From contig JACPHL010000068.1 in assembly GCA_016188625.1 (NCBI GenBank), forward strand, positions 1-5,560: DNA of 5,560 nt, in the 5' to 3' direction. Below the pieces are notes generated by a model. That model did not search any database, was not told the DNA's origin, and saw nothing but the letters and a program-made list of their open reading frames with translations. Position 1 is the first letter of the stretch, and each line of letters begins with the position of its first letter. Below are positions 4,166 through 5,560 of this stretch, piece after piece. Both the position numbers and the translations under genes were made by a program. This DNA comes from Candidatus Rokuibacteriota bacterium (GTDB taxonomy: Bacteria > Methylomirabilota > Methylomirabilia > Rokubacteriales > JACPHL01).

Positions 4166-5560
4166 GTGGAAGCGGACAGGCGGGTCCTGGTGGTCGATGA
4201 CGAGCCGGAGATCCTCGCCCTGTTGGCCGAGTTTCTTTCGACGCTCGGCTGCAAGGTGCTGCTGGCGGGGAACGGGGCCGAGGCCCTCCAGCTCTTCGCC
4301 GCGTGGCGGCCCGCCCTCGTCATCACCGACCTCGTGATGCCCGAGGTTGATGGCTTGACGCTGATGCGGGCCGTCAAGGAGGCGAGCCCGCGGACCGAGG
4401 TCCTGGTCATCACCGGCCACGCCGATCTCGACTCCGCCGTCCAGGCGCTCCGGCAGGGCGCCTTCGAGTACCTCACCAAGCCCCTCGACCTCGAGGCCCT
4501 GGGCCGCCGGGTGGAGCAGGCCCTGGAGCGCCGCCGGCTGATCCTCGAGAAGGAGGCTCTCCTCGAGGAGCTGGAGGAGCGGGTCCAGGCCAGGACCGCG
4601 GCCCTGGCGGAGAGCCGGCGACGCCTTGGCGCGCTGTTCGACGGGATCACCGATCCCCTCCTCATCGTCGATCGGGCACTCACGATCCTGGTCGCCAATC
4701 TGGGGGCCGCCAGGTTCTCGGGCACCCCGGTGGAAGACCTCATCGGCCGGAAATGCCACAGGGCGCTGTTCGGGCGGGAGGAGCCCTGCGAGGGGTGCCC
4801 GGTCCGGGAGACCTTCGCCAGCGGCCGGCCCGCCTCCAGCTCCCTGTCGCAGCAGGAGCCGGGCGGGAGCGCCCGCTATCTGGAGATCTCCAGCTATCCC
4901 CTGACCGGCGAGGGGGAGCGGCCGGCGGAGGCCGTCGAGCACATCCGCGACGTCACGGAGAAGGTCCGCCAGGCGCGCTACCTCCACAACGCCGAGAAGC
5001 TCGCCGCCGTCGGGCAGTTCGCCGCCGGGATGGTGCACGAGCTGGGCAACGCCCTGGCCATCGTCACCGCCTCCGCGCAGTTCCTCCTCGGGTACCCCAA
5101 CGACCGCCGGCAGATGGGCCGTCCGTATCTGGAAGCGATACGCCGGAGCGTGACGGCGGCCGAGCGGACGATCCGTGAGCTCCTGGCCTTCGCCCGGCCG
5201 CGGGAGCCCTCCATGGAGGTCTTGAACGTGGCGGAGGTGCTGGATCGCGTCTGCCTCCTCCTTAAGGGGGAGTTGGCGAAGCATGGGGTGGAGGTCGTGC
5301 GTCAGGTGGCCGCCGACCTCCCCGCGATCCGGGGGGATCCGGAGCAGCTCCAGCAGGTCTTCCTCAACCTCCTCCTCAACGCCGTCCAGGCGATGGAGGG
5401 GGGCGGGCCGGTCACGATCAGGGCGGTCTTCGATCCGCCGCAGTGGGCGCGGGTGGAGGTGGTCGACACCGGCCGGGGCATCCCCGCGGAGCACCTCGAC
5501 CGCATCTTCGACCCCTTCTTCACCACCCGGGAGGGGGGCACGGGCTTGGGCCTCTCCATC
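4166..5560 (+). CDS. Hybrid sensor histidine kinase REC-PAS-HisKA-HATPase, cut by window end
   Basis: 465 codons are present and the frame is still open at the edge, probably only a few dozen residues short of the end. Order: receiver domain (1-120) with Asp11/Asp12, phospho-acceptor Asp55 in VITDLVMP, Thr83 and Lys105; a charged, probably coiled-coil linker (~120-150); PAS domain (~151-265); HisKA with phospho-acceptor His291 in MVHELGNAL; HATPase_c with the N box ending NLLLNAVQAM (Asn405), G1 DTGRGIP (434-440), F box FDPFFTT (448-454) and G2 GGTGLGLSI at the edge. There is no membrane segment, so it is a cytosolic sensor. The N-terminal receiver suggests it takes phosphate or a signal from another kinase as well as signalling onward. 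The PAS domain carries Cys197, Cys208 and Cys211, which could bind metal or sense redox state. Ala296 replaces the usual Pro of the H box (HExxNP). Its output partner is not in the window. Confidence 0.92.
   Translation, partial: MEADRRVLVVDDEPEILALLAEFLSTLGCKVLLAGNGAEALQLFAAWRPALVITDLVMPEVDGLTLMRAVKEASPRTEVLVITGHADLDSAVQALRQGAFEYLTKPLDLEALGRRVEQALERRRLILEKEALLEELEERVQARTAALAESRRRLGALFDGITDPLLIVDRALTILVANLGAARFSGTPVEDLIGRKCHRALFGREEPCEGCPVRETFASGRPASSSLSQQEPGGSARYLEISSYPLTGEGERPAEAVEHIRDVTEKVRQARYLHNAEKLAAVGQFAAGMVHELGNALAIVTASAQFLLGYPNDRRQMGRPYLEAIRRSVTAAERTIRELLAFARPREPSMEVLNVAEVLDRVCLLLKGELAKHGVEVVRQVAADLPAIRGDPEQLQQVFLNLLLNAVQAMEGGGPVTIRAVFDPPQWARVEVVDTGRGIPAEHLDRIFDPFFTTREGGTGLGLSI

Noticed and set aside
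4145-5494. 449-codon minus-strand frame opposite the sensor kinase
   Set aside because: Antisense artefact of high third-position GC; the plus-strand frame has all receiver and kinase boxes.

Overview
This is a high-GC bacterial window (third codon positions are mostly G or C) with five protein-coding genes and one AT-richer intergenic region. No rRNA, tRNA, CRISPR array or insertion sequence is recognisable. GC richness, frequent GTG starts, a two-component kinase with a cysteine-rich PAS domain, and GC palindromes in gene junctions would fit an environmental lineage such as Rokubacteria/Methylomirabilota or a high-GC deltaproteobacterium. That placement is inference from style, not from a marker gene.

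Layout: on the plus strand, a SirB1-type transglutaminase-like/TPR protein (29-862) is followed after 10 bases by a DAO-family FAD-dependent oxidoreductase (873-2027). Their stop and Shine-Dalgarno sequences overlap, which suggests one translationally coupled transcript. It runs tail-to-tail, with only 9 bases between stops, into a minus-strand DNA-repair pair. The pair is read mutY (3898 down to 3161), then a fusion of an Fe-S uracil-DNA glycosylase domain with a MutT-like Nudix domain (3110 down to 2037). The junction of the pair holds a strong GC palindrome and short repeats. Upstream of mutY a 267-base, roughly 50% GC divergent region (3899-4165) separates it from a plus-strand sensor kinase (REC-PAS-HisKA-HATPase, from 4166) that runs off the window end.

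The most interesting part is the repair pair. The MutY protein has its complete catalytic half and Fe-S cluster but lacks the C-terminal Nudix-like domain that normally recognises 8-oxoguanine. The next gene carries a Nudix domain with an almost canonical catalytic box, fused to a uracil-DNA glycosylase. The two-gene unit thus combines mismatch adenine excision, uracil excision and probable nucleotide-pool cleaning. A perfect TATAAT box placed so that transcription would begin at the mutY GTG suggests a leaderless mRNA. The sensor kinase may respond to a redox or metal signal through its PAS cysteines, but nothing in the sequence links it to the repair genes beyond divergent placement.
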